From contig CM059621.1 of assembly GCA_030435675.1 (NCBI GenBank), positions 15,314,001-15,378,000 of the forward strand: a stretch of 64,000 nt of DNA, read 5' to 3'. This DNA is from Steinernema hermaphroditum. Lineage: Eukaryota; Nematoda; Chromadorea; Rhabditida; Steinernematidae. This document shows positions 34,665-44,639 of the stretch, one piece after another (positions within the stretch are counted from its first letter, which is position 1; each line of letters begins with the position of its first letter). The position numbers were made by a program, and so were the translations under genes. The notes below the pieces were generated by a model. That model was not told where the DNA came from. It worked only from the letters and a program-made list of their open reading frames with translations, and searched no databases.

Positions 34665-35176
34665 CTAAAGGGCCGCTTTCTTGCATACGAATGGATAGAT
34701 TTCACTGCATCTTGACGAACCAACTTCGCCCCCTTTAATCTGAAAATTCACCGAAAAATGTACTTATCAACCATCTCTCCACTCACCAAAAGGCACATAT
34801 TGTGTTGTCGGACCTGTACATCGGTGGTGACACCACCAAGACCGTTGGTCCACTCGAGTTCCGCCGATCGAGCACGAACAAATCCTCCCATCCAAGCAGT
34901 TGTAACCAGGAGTCTGTTGCTTATTAGATTCGCCAAAAATTGCCCCTCATCACTGCCTTCGATGTTGACGAGGTGAGATTCACTCCGAGCGCAGTAGAAA
35001 TCGGCGTCCATCCAATTGGAGTACTTTTGGAAAGCTCGATAGCAGTGGGAGTTGTAGAGCGTCCAGCCGAAGGGACATTTCATATAATCATTATCGTCTC
35101 CACTGACCGAGAAGAATAGAGGAAAAAGGAGAAGAAGAAGAAGCATAGGCGTACACAAAGTGGGTGCAAAAATCAT
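34665..35176 (-). CDS. Secreted C-type lectin-domain protein
   Basis: Two exons on the minus strand, 35176-34787 and 34739-34665, joined in phase 0 across a 47-base intron with donor GTGAGT and acceptor TTTTCAG, giving 154 residues. Residues 1-26 are a signal peptide (MLLLLLLFPLFFSVSG core). The single C-type lectin domain spans about 34-150 and has the six-cysteine long form: Cys34/Cys45 at the start, then Cys62, Cys128, Cys141 and Cys149. Typical landmarks are WTLYNSHCYRAF, a WIGL-like AWMGGF, EWTNG and the closing PFVCKK. The EPN/QPD and WND calcium-sugar motifs are absent, so canonical Ca-dependent sugar binding is doubtful. A CCTTCAG acceptor 8 bases before the ATG suggests trans-splicing. 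In nematodes such small clec proteins are often gut-secreted and linked to microbes; that role here is inference. Confidence 0.93.
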
Positions 35177-35339
35177 GGATAAATCTGAAGGTGAACTACC
35201 GATCGACTTTCCGATTTATAGAAAACATATCATTGAAATAAACAAACCACAACTGAAATCTGATCCCGTTGAAACGCCAGCTTCTCCGATTATGGTTCCC
35301 CGTTCGGCCCACTGTATCCAATTGCCTGCTCATCTACCG

Positions 35340-35515
35340 AAATCAGCTGTTGTCTGATGCCTGCACCCACTGATGGGATCACCACGTTCAACTCTGTTGC
35401 CGTGACCTGTGCCGCAGACAGAAGACCACGATGTGATACTGTGCGTATTTGTGCTTATAAGACGTTCTGCACGGCACAGTGCCGTTGTCTTCCGTAAATA
35501 CACAAAGGGTGTGAG
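35340..35515 (+). repeat. SINE-like family-1, diverged 3' half
   Basis: CACTGATGGGATCACC, CAGACAGAAGACCACGATG, a TTGTGCTTATAAGACG word and the hairpin CACGGCACAGTGCCGTTG follow the order of the family-1 3' half. It begins about 160 bases upstream of the lectin start codon, so it may lie in the promoter of that gene. Confidence 0.55.
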
Positions 35516-36560
35516 AAATGAAAAAATGTAGTTTTTTTTTGTAAATCGTCATCAAAAATAGAAACATATCGATACGATATATATTTAAAACTTTATAGCC
35601 ATGCTCACCGGAATAAACAAAGCACGACTAAAATTTGATGCGATACTGAATTCTTGTGGAAACTGGGACTAAATCTTCAAAAATGTTTAATTAAAACAAG
35701 AAAAAACGTGATAAGAAGAAAGTACGTAAAACAAAAGGGTCAAGTAGAATCAGAAACGCCGAAACAAGCCTTGACGTGATATTTTTGCGGATACCGTTCT
35801 CAAATCACTTTTCTTTTGAAACACGGTGGGTACTTTTAATTAAATTATCAAGAAACTTATGGTTTCTAAAAATTGAAGTCGTCCACTATGAAAGACATCC
35901 AAATTTGGAAAAGAAGGGCTAAACCATGAAAAATTGAAAAAACGACTTTCTGGCAACCAGAAATCCTGACATGTTTTATGTTGGTACAATCCAATCTCAA
36001 CGCAGCTTCTTGTGCTTATTATGATATCGGCAACAAAAATTTACTACAGTATCAATTTATGGCAAGTATCAAAACTAGAAACATAAGATGTTGACTTGGT
36101 GCATAAAACTGAGTAGTATCATAACTAAGCTCTGCAGGGTTAAAGTGCGAAATCGAAAATGCGTTGAATAGAACCGGAACTGAACATGATATTTTTGTGG
36201 ATACCGTACTCGGTTCTTTTGAACTACGGCGGATGCTTTTCATTTAAATATCGAGGAACTTATGGTTTCTCAGAAACGTTGTTCGTTATGCGTCAGTGAT
36301 TGATTGACGGCGAGCACAAAAATGAATATTATCGGCGTTTGTTTCGTTGAATTACTATTTGGATAATCACATTACAGCTGTTATTTACATTTATATTAAC
36401 GTTAAGAAATTTCTCTTTATCAAGATAAACAAAAGAGTTATATTGGATGCCCTGAAAGCTCTCATGTTAAACAACTATTCCGGAAAAAAAAAAGCTCAAT
36501 GGGGAACTATCAAGCCTATCAAAAATTTAAAATCAGATTAGAAAGATGCGGACCTGGAAA
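35516..36560. repeat. Diverged direct duplication, about 410-bp spacing
   Basis: GATATTTTTG(C/T)GGATACCGT at 35779 recurs at 36189, followed both times by a CTTTTGAA-type word, a CGG(T/C)GG(G/A)T(A/G)CTTTT word and AACTTATGGTTTCT. Upstream parts (GTCAAGTAGAATC-like against GTTGAATAGAACC) also align. No coding evidence. Confidence 0.55.
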
Positions 36561-36576
36561 AATAGGGAATCAAACT

Positions 36577-36900
36577 AAATCACTCGATCGCATCGCCACC
36601 GCGCTCGTTAACCAGCTGTCGAAGGACCTGGCCCGCCAGCATTTCACCTAGGTCAAGATCAGCGTTGGTGCGATGGATCATTTGCTGCGGAGTTGTCACG
36701 GCTCTCCGAGCCTCAACCAGTTCACCGAAATCATCTTGAATATGGTGCAAAAGCTACTGGAAATGCCCGCCATGGAAGTGAAGAACGCCGTGCTTACTGA
36801 TCTCAATTCGATAGTTACAGAAACTGGCGGCGGACTCCTTTGGCAACTTCGCGGATATCCAGGAGGAAACGCCCGTCTTATCACCGGCAGCACGCTTTCT
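36577..36900 (+). other. Coding-like fragment with one stop, family unknown
   Basis: The + strand reads LDRIATALVNQLSKDLARQHFT, a TAG, then VKISVGAMDHLLRSCHG, FTEIILNMVQKLLEMPAMEV and KNAVLTDLNSIV. Amphipathic helices, an even codon texture and a sudden GC rise suggest a real protein origin, perhaps a retrocopied or transposon-carried exon. I recognise no family. It sits about 60 bases from the transposase remnant on the opposite strand. Confidence 0.3.
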
Positions 36901-36963
36901 TCATATCAAAGTTGGAAAGAACAAAAAAGAACAAAACGGCAAGGAAAAAACAAAAAAAGATCA

Positions 36964-37227
36964 TTAATCGGTTTCATATGAATCCGAATCTTCTTCCGAC
37001 GAAGAGCGATAAGCCATTCCGACAAATGAACCTGCATGTAGGTTCAGCAAGTCAGTTTCTTTACTCTGCGCATTTCTATAAAAGCCTCTAATATGCAAAA
37101 CTGGTATAGATTGACAAGCTTCTTGGGTAAGATTCATGACGGTGGCGATCTCGTCTTGATGTAGGAGATGGTCTCGCACACGGTACTTCACGTAACCCCA
37201 GACTTGTTCGGTTGGATTCAATTCAAC
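36964..37227 (-). pseudogene. DDE transposase C-terminal remnant (Tc1/IS630-like)
   Basis: The minus strand reads ELNPTEQVWGYVKYRVRD, then a helical tail and an acidic Ser-rich end (SSSEEDSDSYETD). ELNPTEQVW holds the third catalytic residue, Glu, of the DDE endonucleases of the Tc1/IS630 group. The first two catalytic blocks are absent upstream, where the sequence becomes AT-rich and unrelated. The retained stop codon suggests the 3' end of an element. Confidence 0.75.
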
Positions 37228-37229
37228 AT

Positions 37230-38690
37230 ATTAACGATATTTTCGTTATTATCTTGTTCATTTTCCTATTTTGAAGGTAAAATATCTAAAAGACCATCAA
37301 TATTGGGGACAGTCTCCGCGTGGAACAACACTGTTATCGTAAAAACATATAGGATCTGTGGAAACGCAGCGAATTCCGATAATCCAGGGTACAATATGCT
37401 CGCCAGAGCCTGGTGAACAGATGTACGGTTTTTGCTTTCATCGAAACCGTGAAACTACACGAGATTTTCACGATTCTATGCCGAAACTCCGAAATTCCGT
37501 TGTAAATCCGTCGCTAGGCACTTTTCGCGCAAAAATTTTCGTTGCGGGACCATTACTGATTTTTGCATAAGATTTTCCGCGTCGACTCTATTCAAAGATT
37601 CAGACTGTAGCGGGACTGGCTCGGCCTTCTGCTTCTATGTCGAAGACTTCGATTACTGATTATATTCATGCGAGAAGAAACGTTTTGATGTCATATCACA
37701 CACCTCTGTTTTCTGTTATAACAGAAGGGTTCAGAACTAGAGTATTTAGATCACTCTAGTCTGATAAAAATCAAATCAGCACGCAACGGGCACGTGCGCT
37801 CTGTGCAGAAAACGTGTTCGTTCCATTTTGTTTTCCCGGCACTAAAATGTTTCTTCGTGTCCAACACCGACTTGAACTCAATGAAAAATCGTTTTCAAGG
37901 TCTGAATCGATCATGCAGAAACAAAGAGAAAAATAAGCGTTTATTATGTATAATGTTGTAGAGAGATATTTCCTTGCTTGGGCCGATCGCCTTCTCCAAG
38001 GTCTCCTACTCTTCTCACTTCCCGTCTTTATAAAAACAGACGGACACTCCGGCCACCTTCGTCAATCAGTCCAAAGACGCTATTTGCGTCATCGCCACTA
38101 CACAAGACACTTCATCGATCATAATTTAAACAAGATAGATCAGACAAAGGGGTCGGACGAGAAGAGCAAATGTCTCAAATTTTTGGGTGTAAATCGCAAA
38201 TTTTTGGTGGTGCTCATTATTGCAATGTGCAGAGCAGGATGTAGAGTAAGAGTGTAGGAAACTATGAGCGAATCTACAGACGAGTGAATATTGAAGTGAA
38301 GAACAATGCATCATTGAGTTTACAGAATTTCACCTGTGTGATCTGTGCTCATAACTTGTGAAGCACATAATCAAATAAGTCAATGTAACATCCCCTCATG
38401 TAACATGTAACAGTGTCTTGCCGCCCGCAGGTCAACAGTTTTTTAGCCCCAACTTCAGACTTTTCCATGAGCACCAATCTTGCCACCCGCAGGGCTATGG
38501 GCTACTTCTTTTAGTACCTGGAAGGCGCGAATTCGCGCGCATCCGGGTTTATTCCCGTAATCTCAAAAATTTGAAAAGCCTCTTCATTGATTCTCAGAAT
38601 CAATGAAGCTGCGGAGCGCCCTATTACTTTGAAGTCCAATCTGGGTCCTTAGTCATGTAATGACAGTAGATCACATTCCATAGAAATACT
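37230..38690. other. Intergenic, nothing coding recognised
   Basis: Mixed composition. AAATTTTTGG occurs twice at 38176-38205 in a short tandem, and GATTCTCAGAATC near 38588 is a small palindrome. No gene is seen. Confidence 0.4.
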
Positions 38691-38704
38691 ACTGTTGCAT
38701 TATC

Positions 38705-38946
38705 GGCTCTATTAGAGAGAAGTGACCAAAATTGTATTTATCTTGACAAAACTGTATTTATCTTGACAAAACCGACCAAAATTGACAAAACCGTATCTAT
38801 CTTGACAAAACCGGCCAAAATTGACAAAATCGACCAAAATTGACAGAATGGTATTTAGACTGACAAAACTGTTTTTATCTTGACAAAAGTATTTTTTAAT
38901 TGACAAAACTGAATTTATCTTGACAAAACCAATTTTCACTGACAAA
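38705..38946 (+). repeat. Left terminal inverted repeat, 20-mer array
   Basis: Starting GGCTCTATTAGAGAG, it holds repeated (T)TGACAAAAC(C/T)G(T)ATTTATC units. One copy fewer than the right terminus is present near the outer end (an additional TATTTATCTTGACAAAAC unit exists on the right). Confidence 0.9.
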
Positions 38947-39039
38947 ACAGAATTCCACTGACAAAACGTTCTTTAACCGCTAACTGCAAAGATCAAAGTT
39001 TTTTATCAACAAATTTATCACAAACAAAAAAGGAACTGT

Positions 39040-39474
39040 TCAATAGTCATCCTCTTCGGGTTCTTCTTCCGGCTCTTCTTCGGACTCTTCTTCGGGCTCC
39101 TCGTCGGGCTCCTCTTCGGGCTCATCCGAGCTTTCTTCGGAGCTCTCTTCGCAGCTTTGCCTGGCCTTCTTTCTCGCCCGCCTTCCAGAAGCGGAAGGCG
39201 GGGCATGGACGTGGACCACCACCGGGATGGAGAGGTTCTGATTAAGGTGGTTGTTGCCACCCGTGATGCGCCCGCCGTGGATGTCGCCATGGCGCATGCC
39301 CCCATGGCGCATACCTCCTTGGCGGGCCCCTCCATGGCGCATCCCGCCATGGCGAGTGCCCCCGTGGCGGTACGTTCCGCCACTGATGTCTGCGGCGACA
39401 TCAGTGGCGGTGTCGGCCTCGACTTTGGAGTCGACGGTGACGTCGACTCCCGCCAGACTAGAATTATAAAGCAC
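39040..39474 (-). CDS. Arg-His-Gly-Gly repeat protein with acidic tail, inside the 1432-bp element
   Basis: 144 residues from MLYNSSLAGVDVTVD. Residues 36-66 are RHGGM/RHGGA/RQGGM pentapeptide repeats encoded by a 15-base tandem repeat. A linker with NHLNQNLSIPVVVHVHAPP and a basic GRRARKKARQ patch follow. The last 37 residues are almost only Glu, Asp, Ser and Pro (repeats of EEEPEEEP type). The +1 frame (39018-39551) is also open and would give a Ser-Pro-Lys-rich basic protein instead, so which frame is used is uncertain. Repeats plus charge suggest a nucleic-acid or chromatin-binding role, but no catalytic domain is visible. Confidence 0.45.
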   Translation of the reverse strand: MLYNSSLAGVDVTVDSKVEADTATDVAADISGGTYRHGGTRHGGMRHGGARQGGMRHGGMRHGDIHGGRITGGNNHLNQNLSIPVVVHVHAPPSASGRRARKKARQSCEESSEESSDEPEEEPDEEPEEESEEEPEEEPEEDDY

Positions 39475-39500
39475 CGGTTACGATAACGCCGAAGCATTGA

Positions 39501-39866
39501 GCACCTTCTGGGAATCCGGAACGAAACTTTGATGACTATGCTGATGACCAAACCTCCGAGTTAGTAGGTAGCGACGAACCCCACGAACCTAGCGCTCCCC
39601 TGTCGCAGTTACCCGATAGCTCTAGTCAGACTCGTGATCAGTCCCCGCCGCGACGTGGACCTGGCCGTCCTCGAAAGAACCAGAAGAAGAGTTCCGATAC
39701 ATCTCCCGCGGCTCACAGTGGACAACTACAATCGAGTCAACCCGCCCCAGCTAATAATCGCCGTGGACGCTTCCCGAAAAACAAGAAAAATACTCGCGAA
39801 CGAAGTCGCTCGCCGTCGCCCAAGAGTTCCCCGAAGAAATCGAAGAAAACCAGACATGGAGGCTGA
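39501..39866 (+). CDS. AT-hook, Ser-Lys-rich ORF without ATG, inside the 1432-bp element
   Basis: The frame is open for 121 codons after a TGA at 39498, with no Met. It begins APSGNPERNFDDYADDQTSE, is acidic to about residue 45, then has RRGPGRPRKNQKK, a textbook AT-hook (GRP core flanked by Arg/Lys) that binds the minor groove of AT-rich DNA. A weaker hook, RRGRFPKNKK, follows, then RSRSPSPKSSPKKSKK to the stop 10 bases before the right terminal repeat. The missing ATG means it is either a 3' exon spliced to an upstream start or a decayed gene. The AT-rich 20-mer termini are plausible binding targets; that link is inference. Confidence 0.4.
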   Translation, partial: APSGNPERNFDDYADDQTSELVGSDEPHEPSAPLSQLPDSSSQTRDQSPPRRGPGRPRKNQKKSSDTSPAAHSGQLQSSQPAPANNRRGRFPKNKKNTRERSRSPSPKSSPKKSKKTRHGG

Positions 39867-39875
39867 TTTATAATT

Positions 39876-40136
39876 TTGTCAGTGAAAATTGGTTGTGTCA
39901 AGATAAGTTCAGTTTTGTCAATTAAAAAATACTTTTGTCAAGATAAATACGGTGTTGTCAATCTAAATACCATTCTGTCAATTTTGGTCGATTTTGTCAA
40001 TTTTGGCCGGTTTTGTCAAGATAGATACGGTTTTGTCAATTTTGGTCGGTTTTGTCAAGATAAATACGGTTTTGTCAAGATAAATACAGTTTTGTCAAGA
40101 TAAATACCATTTTGGTCACTTCTCCCTAATAGAGCC
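39876..40136 (-). repeat. Right terminal inverted repeat, 20-mer array
   Basis: This is the reverse-complement partner of 38705-38946. The order of long and short units is the same in both, apart from one extra unit near the outer end, so the termini are homologous, not independently amplified. Confidence 0.9.
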
Positions 40137-40420
40137 GCATTATCTTCGAGAATGAAGGCCGACAAAACCAAAAATAAGAAATAGAACAAAACTAAATCGC
40201 TCTGCATATGTATGCATAGTCGAGTGAGTAATGATCTGCATCACTGAGTTTCTTTTAACTGCAATCTGGCTCCGATACCATGTAATTACAGTGTATCACA
40301 TGCTATGGAAAGACTTGCCTTGCATTATCTTCAAGATTGAAAGCAAAAAAATAAGAAACTGAAGGACACTAAATCTTTCTGCCTATTTTTATAGCTAGTT
40401 TGCTTGTTGCTTACTCATGT
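40137..40420. repeat. Tandem duplication interrupted by the 1432-bp element
   Basis: The left flank at 38630-38704 (AATCTGGGTCCTTAGTCATGTAAT...GCATTATC) matches 40265-40329 (AATCTGGCTCCGATACCATGTAAT...GCATTATC). The right flank GCATTATCTTCGAGAATGAA (40137) matches GCATTATCTTCAAGATTGAA (40322). So the element landed in the first of two tandem copies of about 185 bp. Confidence 0.75.
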
Positions 40421-40640
40421 GAATTCTTGTCGAATATCCATTTAATTTGATTATCGTATAAAATATTATCGCATGAAAAATAAGGCTAAAGACTTAATCC
40501 GGAAAATGGTTTTTCTTTTTACCAAAAGGTATGTTTTCAGTGTTTTCAGTTTCAACCGTAAGTGGGCGAAATTTGGACGAAAGGAACGAAAAATATTGAA
40601 TGGTTCGTAGTGTGTGTGCAGTTAAGAATTCTTCGCGAAA
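40421..40640. other. Intergenic, nothing recognised
   Basis: AT-rich DNA; CATTTAATTTGATTA appears at about 40438 and 40645 as a small duplication. Confidence 0.4.
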
Positions 40641-40649
40641 GTTCATTTA

Positions 40650-41430
40650 ATTTGATTACTCGCAGATTGATCGGTCGCACCTACGCAGAACAGCCCGAAC
40701 CGCGATCAGAATCAAGTGGGGCGTTTGTTTACTGATGGTGCATGTTTACAAGATCGGCGCTAACGGGGAAGAGCTCTCACTGGTCAAACGTTTCGAGTCC
40801 AACTGAGTACTTAAAGATTACATCTTCGCCGTTCAAAAATAAAGAGACAAATCTCTTACTATTAGAAAGTCTTTAAAGGAGTGTTGTTAACGAATTCACC
40901 CACCAAAAATCGAGCTCTTTTCCATCAGCGTATCAATCGACACGACGCCTGTCAGCAAACCTTCCTGCTGGCACGTTTTTGTCAACATCGCAGTCACGTT
41001 GCTCTATGTGATGGATTCACATGTGGGTCAGCCCTCGCCGACTTCCTTCCTTGTTTTTATGCTGTGTTTGCCACCGACGCTTCGTGTGTTTGAACCACAC
41101 ATTCGCCCAACACTCCCCACTTCATCACTACCACACATTTTGAACCCGAGTCCACTTGAAGGCTCGCCTCAGGGCACAAAATCGTCGTTTACCGGATGCA
41201 CGGCTGTAGTTTGTGCCACGATCTCTCCACACAAACGATCATCGTCGTCCGTTTCGGGGTGCTCAGCAGCAGCGTCGGGTGGAAGAATGAAAGGAACCCG
41301 TTTCTGACATCATCCGGCGATGACGTCGCCGCGACGGTCGGCGGCGCGCGATGAGTAAGCGGAGCGCGTCGGAGGGACTGTTCGGAACACGTGTTCAGAG
41401 CGCAAAGTACGCAGCGCCGCCGACACGCCG
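40650..41430. promoter_or_regulatory. GC-rich island
   Basis: The stretch is CG-rich with CACGTG at 41390. ORFs of about 100 codons (40999-41307) are composition-driven and show no domain. Two CAAAAAT words lie at its left edge (40835, 40905). Confidence 0.25.
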
Positions 41431-42034
41431 ATGACGATCAAGGACTTCGACCCGGTTGTAAACAGAGCGCCGCCGCTTCTGCACACTCAAAGAACCGAGG
41501 GGGCGACAAATTCGCAAATTTCGGTGTTTGAGCGCCGAACTTCGTCGAAATGACCTTGGGGCGTGGGTGCGCCCGAAACTGACCAGAGGGATTTCCCGTT
41601 TGATGTGATTGATCTGTAGGAGAGGGACCGACATGTTTCGAAGTTGCCGGGAACAAAGGAATGGAAAGTATGCCTGGAAGGCCCAAAATGTTATTAAGGA
41701 GCGACATTGGGGCCAGACGTACTTTGTGTGTTCATTCAGACCAGAACACACAAAGTGACTAGACCGTGCGTTTTATGAAGCATCTATAACGATACCCGGG
41801 AATTTCTACGTCCAAATTTCTACATCACCAAAATAGTAGCCTGATGGTCTATACAATGTAACTATCTACTGATTTAAACTCTTAAATCAGTTTTTCGCGA
41901 AAATTATGTAAGAAAACGGGTAAAAAGAAAACACCATCAAGTGAGGGATTCACAATTTTTCAAAAACACACATTCGTGGCCCGATATATTTGAAACTGTA
42001 AGGCAAGATCACGAAACTTCTAAAAAAGCGAAGA
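41431..42034. other. Intergenic, nothing recognised
   Basis: Overlapping minus ORFs of 118 and 89 codons cover 41395-41751 in a GC-moderate segment; neither resembles a family. AT-rich DNA follows. Confidence 0.4.
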
Positions 42035-43170
42035 CCCGCGTGACAAAAATACTGATAGCCATATCTACTGTCCGGTTTTTTATGTGGATGTGCTAGCTTA
42101 AAGTTTCATTATTTGTGAGTCATGCTTACTCGGAAACTTACTATCATCTGATGCTCTCTGTACACGAAAACTACATCATAGACATATAAGTACACTACTT
42201 TTAAAGTAGACTGAGTACACTAAGGCTTGCAATACAGTACAAACTGAAGGGACTGTCAAATATGTCTTCAAAAATACCTAAAATACGGTAATACCATAAA
42301 CAAACAGAGGAGCGGTCGAAATTTTCCAAAATTCTGGGAAGACAGACAGGAACAATTGCTCTTTCACTGGCCGCATAATACAGCTGAGGATGTAATTTCT
42401 TGAAAATCTTATAAAAAAGCAGGGTGGCCCTATCTTTATGCAAAAGACTGTATGTGGATTACGGACAACACTTGACTATCCCACCTTAGCTTTACCTCCT
42501 GTCCGAGGTAAACGATCGCTTCCAGTTGCTGAATTTCTTCACAAATAGAATGGAAGTTCTTCGTGCATACACTCCACGTTTAAGTTTGCGGACTTCATCC
42601 ATTTTCTTTCAGCGTCATCGCGATGAAATCAACGAGATCACCAACAACATGAATGAAACACTGCGTATCAAAAAATAGTCATATCTGCCGTCCGGCGTTT
42701 ATGTGGATGTACTAGCTCACTCTGAAATCACTGATAAAGAGTTCTTCAAAAATATCTAAAATATGGTAATATGAGGAGCGGTCCATGTTTTCCGAAATTC
42801 TAGAAAGATAGGCAGGAAGAGTTGCTCCTTCATATACTGACCACATATTGTCATCTTACAGAGCAAAGACAACTCTACGTTACACGCTAATTTGGAGTCC
42901 CTAAAAACCTCCATCCAAAGAGTATGGAGCGAATTGGACCAGCAGTCCCACTCGACAATCATCAAAAATTTCAAGAAGCGTTTGGAAGCCTGTATCGCCG
43001 AAAAGGGTGGCCATTTTGAGTATCAGTTGTGATACGCGAGATGCATAAATTTGCGTGAAAATTGGCGCATTCTACGTATAATTGCGGCTATTGTGAAAGT
43101 CTGAGGACTTTTAGACCACCCTGCACACATTTTTCTTGAAAATCTTAAAAAAACACTGCTGCTGAACAAA
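42035..43170. repeat. Diverged direct duplication, about 600-bp unit
   Basis: Copy 1 (about 42035-42425) and copy 2 (about 42665-43165) share TGATAGCCATATCTACTGTCCGG-like starts, TATGTGGATGT(G/A)CTAGCT, TTCAAAAATA(C/T)CTAAAATA(C/T)GGTAAT, a GGAGCGGTC word and an end TTGAAAATCTTA. Copy 2 is longer because a mariner 3' end is inserted (42856-43124). Confidence 0.6.
42856..43124 (+). mobile_element. mariner 3' end: transposase C-terminus plus terminal repeat
   Basis: The frame 42856-43032 reads NLESLKTSIQRVWSELDQQ, then STIIKNFKKRLEACIAEKGGHFEYQL and a stop. IKNFKKRLEACIAEKGGHFE is the typical mariner C-terminus. About 80 bases later GACTTTTAGACCACCCTG is the expected 3' inverted terminus. The 5' nine-tenths are missing, and the equivalent position of duplicate copy 1 is empty. 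Confidence 0.75.
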
Positions 43171-43589
43171 AATTAGTCCATGAAAGAAAAGTTAACAAAA
43201 ATTAATACATTTACATGCAAAGCTGTCATTCCAACTCTAAGCTGTCGCCCGGTTCCAATCCGCGTGACTGGGACGCAAGCGATACCTGTCTAGAAGAACG
43301 CCAGCGCCGACCGACCACCCAAAATCATTTTCAATATGTTTGGAACGTCGTCAGCTGTCAGGGAAAGGAGTTTAAGATGGCTATCCAGTTAGAGCAAACG
43401 ACCTGGTAATTTCAACGAAACAGAACAGTTATGTATCTACTATCTAATCGTTGTCGGTTATAAGGAGTGGAGAAATCGGCTTCACTTCACTCCGTTGGAA
43501 TTAGAAAGCGCATGTTTCTGAATGGCATAACGAAAACGGAAATGATTTACGTATTGCAAAAACAAAAATTACCTAAAAACTCACTTTTG
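43171..43589. other. Intergenic, nothing recognised
   Basis: AAATTA(G/A)T/CAAAAAT words are frequent (43168, 43193, 43563). A 64-codon + ORF at 43215 shows no family. Confidence 0.35.
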
Positions 43590-43870
43590 AAATCGAAGCT
43601 GCGTCTCAGAGCGCCCTTCTGGATGACTTCTCATATTGAATTCCTGGCGTCAGACATCTTGTGGTCAGCGAACACAATCTTGTCGAATGTAACACTATTG
43701 ATCAAAAATTAATACAGTAAACGTCGATGCATTACATAATTACATATTTTTGGACAATTTTCAATCTTAAGATGCGTTAAGATCATAAAGTTGGAATACT
43801 ACCGTATCAAGAAAGAATGGGTGAGCCATGAAAAAATTTGTTAATGGATCGGCTTTCTATGACTGGTACG
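43590..43870 (-). repeat. Left arm of a diverged inverted duplication, with SINE family-2 scrap
   Basis: Bases 43600-43690 (GGATGACTTCTCATATTG, CTGGCGTCAGACATCTTGTGGTCA) match the middle of family 2 in minus sense. Together with the adjoining 43740-43865 they are mirrored at 47098-47330, so the SINE scrap and its flank were copied as a block in inverted orientation. Confidence 0.6.
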
Positions 43871-44264
43871 TAATACATTTGATCAGTTGTTCCCCAGTCT
43901 CAATAATGACCTATTTGGTGTTTCTAAATGTGTAACTGTGTACCCAATCCACTTCCACTCAGAACGATATCAGTGGAAAGCGTTTCAAATAAGACAAAGA
44001 GGTCGCAAAAAGGCAAAAGGGGCAAAATATTCCTTGATTGGAAGCACAGTGACCTTGGACTCCAAGTTGACATCCACAATCGCTCTCCTCTTTGAGGAAT
44101 CGAAAAGAAAAAAGAAAGGTAGGAAGCACTGCCGTTGATACAAAAATTGAACGATTGAGATCATTGAGACAATCCATTGAAAGATGTAATTGAGTCATTC
44201 CATTCCTATTGATATTGAGGACTGTTTTGTCTTTATAGCCATTTTTTCATAGAGGCACAATCTG
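43871..44264. other. Intergenic, nothing recognised
   Basis: Short ORFs only. A CAAAAAT word lies at 44143. Confidence 0.35.
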
Positions 44265-44400
44265 GAAAAAGTGACCGTATGTTCCCAAGTTGACGTTCAC
44301 AATGGCTCTCCACTTTGAGCTGATAGATTCCTGCTTACTGTTCATATAGTCACTCTCTTAGCTCTATCTTACCACCATTAACCATTCGAAAGGTGTACAT
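44265..44400 (-). repeat. Dispersed repeat R4, copy 3 (reversed)
   Basis: Reverse complement of AATGGTGGTAAGATAGAGCT, AGAGAGTGACTATATGAACA and AAGTGGAGAGCCATTGTG, as in copies at 9940 and 26690. The similarity to copy 1 continues to about 44430 (ATTTGACTCAT against ATTTGACTCATG). Confidence 0.6.
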
Positions 44401-44639
44401 AATGAGTCAAATATGCGTGATTATGTCAGTATGAATTCACTCAAATCATGCGCAATTTTTAGCGTAACAACCCAATATTTCCTTCCTCCCTTTCCGCCTC
44501 TTACTGTTGTATATAATCTGAATAAATCAGTTGACATTTTTGATGGGGTGTTGGACTTCTCTCTCCTCATGGCTGAAGTCATATTTTGATCGCTCACCAC
44601 GTTGCTTAGAATTTCCGATCAGCCCATTTCTCCCACAAC

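Larger units (their letters stand above)
38705..40136. mobile_element. 1432-bp DNA element with repeat-array termini and 8-bp duplication
   Basis: It is flanked by GCATTATC at 38697-38704 and 40137-40144. The ends start GGCTCTATTAG, and the inverted termini (38705-38946 and 39876-40136) are about 95% alike by eye. Each terminus is itself a run of about ten copies of a roughly 20-mer near TTGACAAAACCGTATTTATC and its short variant TTGACCAAAA. Inside lie two oppositely oriented ORFs (39040-39474 minus and 39501-39866 plus). The flank next to the element is part of a tandem duplication whose other copy, at 40322-40329, keeps GCATTATC uninterrupted, giving a paralogous empty site. Eight-base duplications fit hAT, P or Merlin types; a GG terminus favours Merlin, but no transposase is present. 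Confidence 0.85.

Noticed and set aside
39018..39551. 177-codon minus ORF as the product of the 1432-bp element
   Set aside because: It overlaps the RHGG/acidic frame. I preferred the frame with ordered pentapeptide repeats, but the choice is not secure and the alternative is noted in that entry.
42613..42678. Candidate last exon after TTTTCTTTCAG, reading RHRDEINEITNNMNETLRIKK and a stop
   Set aside because: The acceptor is excellent and the peptide looks plausible, but only 22 codons remain and no partner exon or family could be found.
43215..43300. CCGGTTCCAATCC, a tRNA T-arm-like word
   Set aside because: No cloverleaf could be built upstream.
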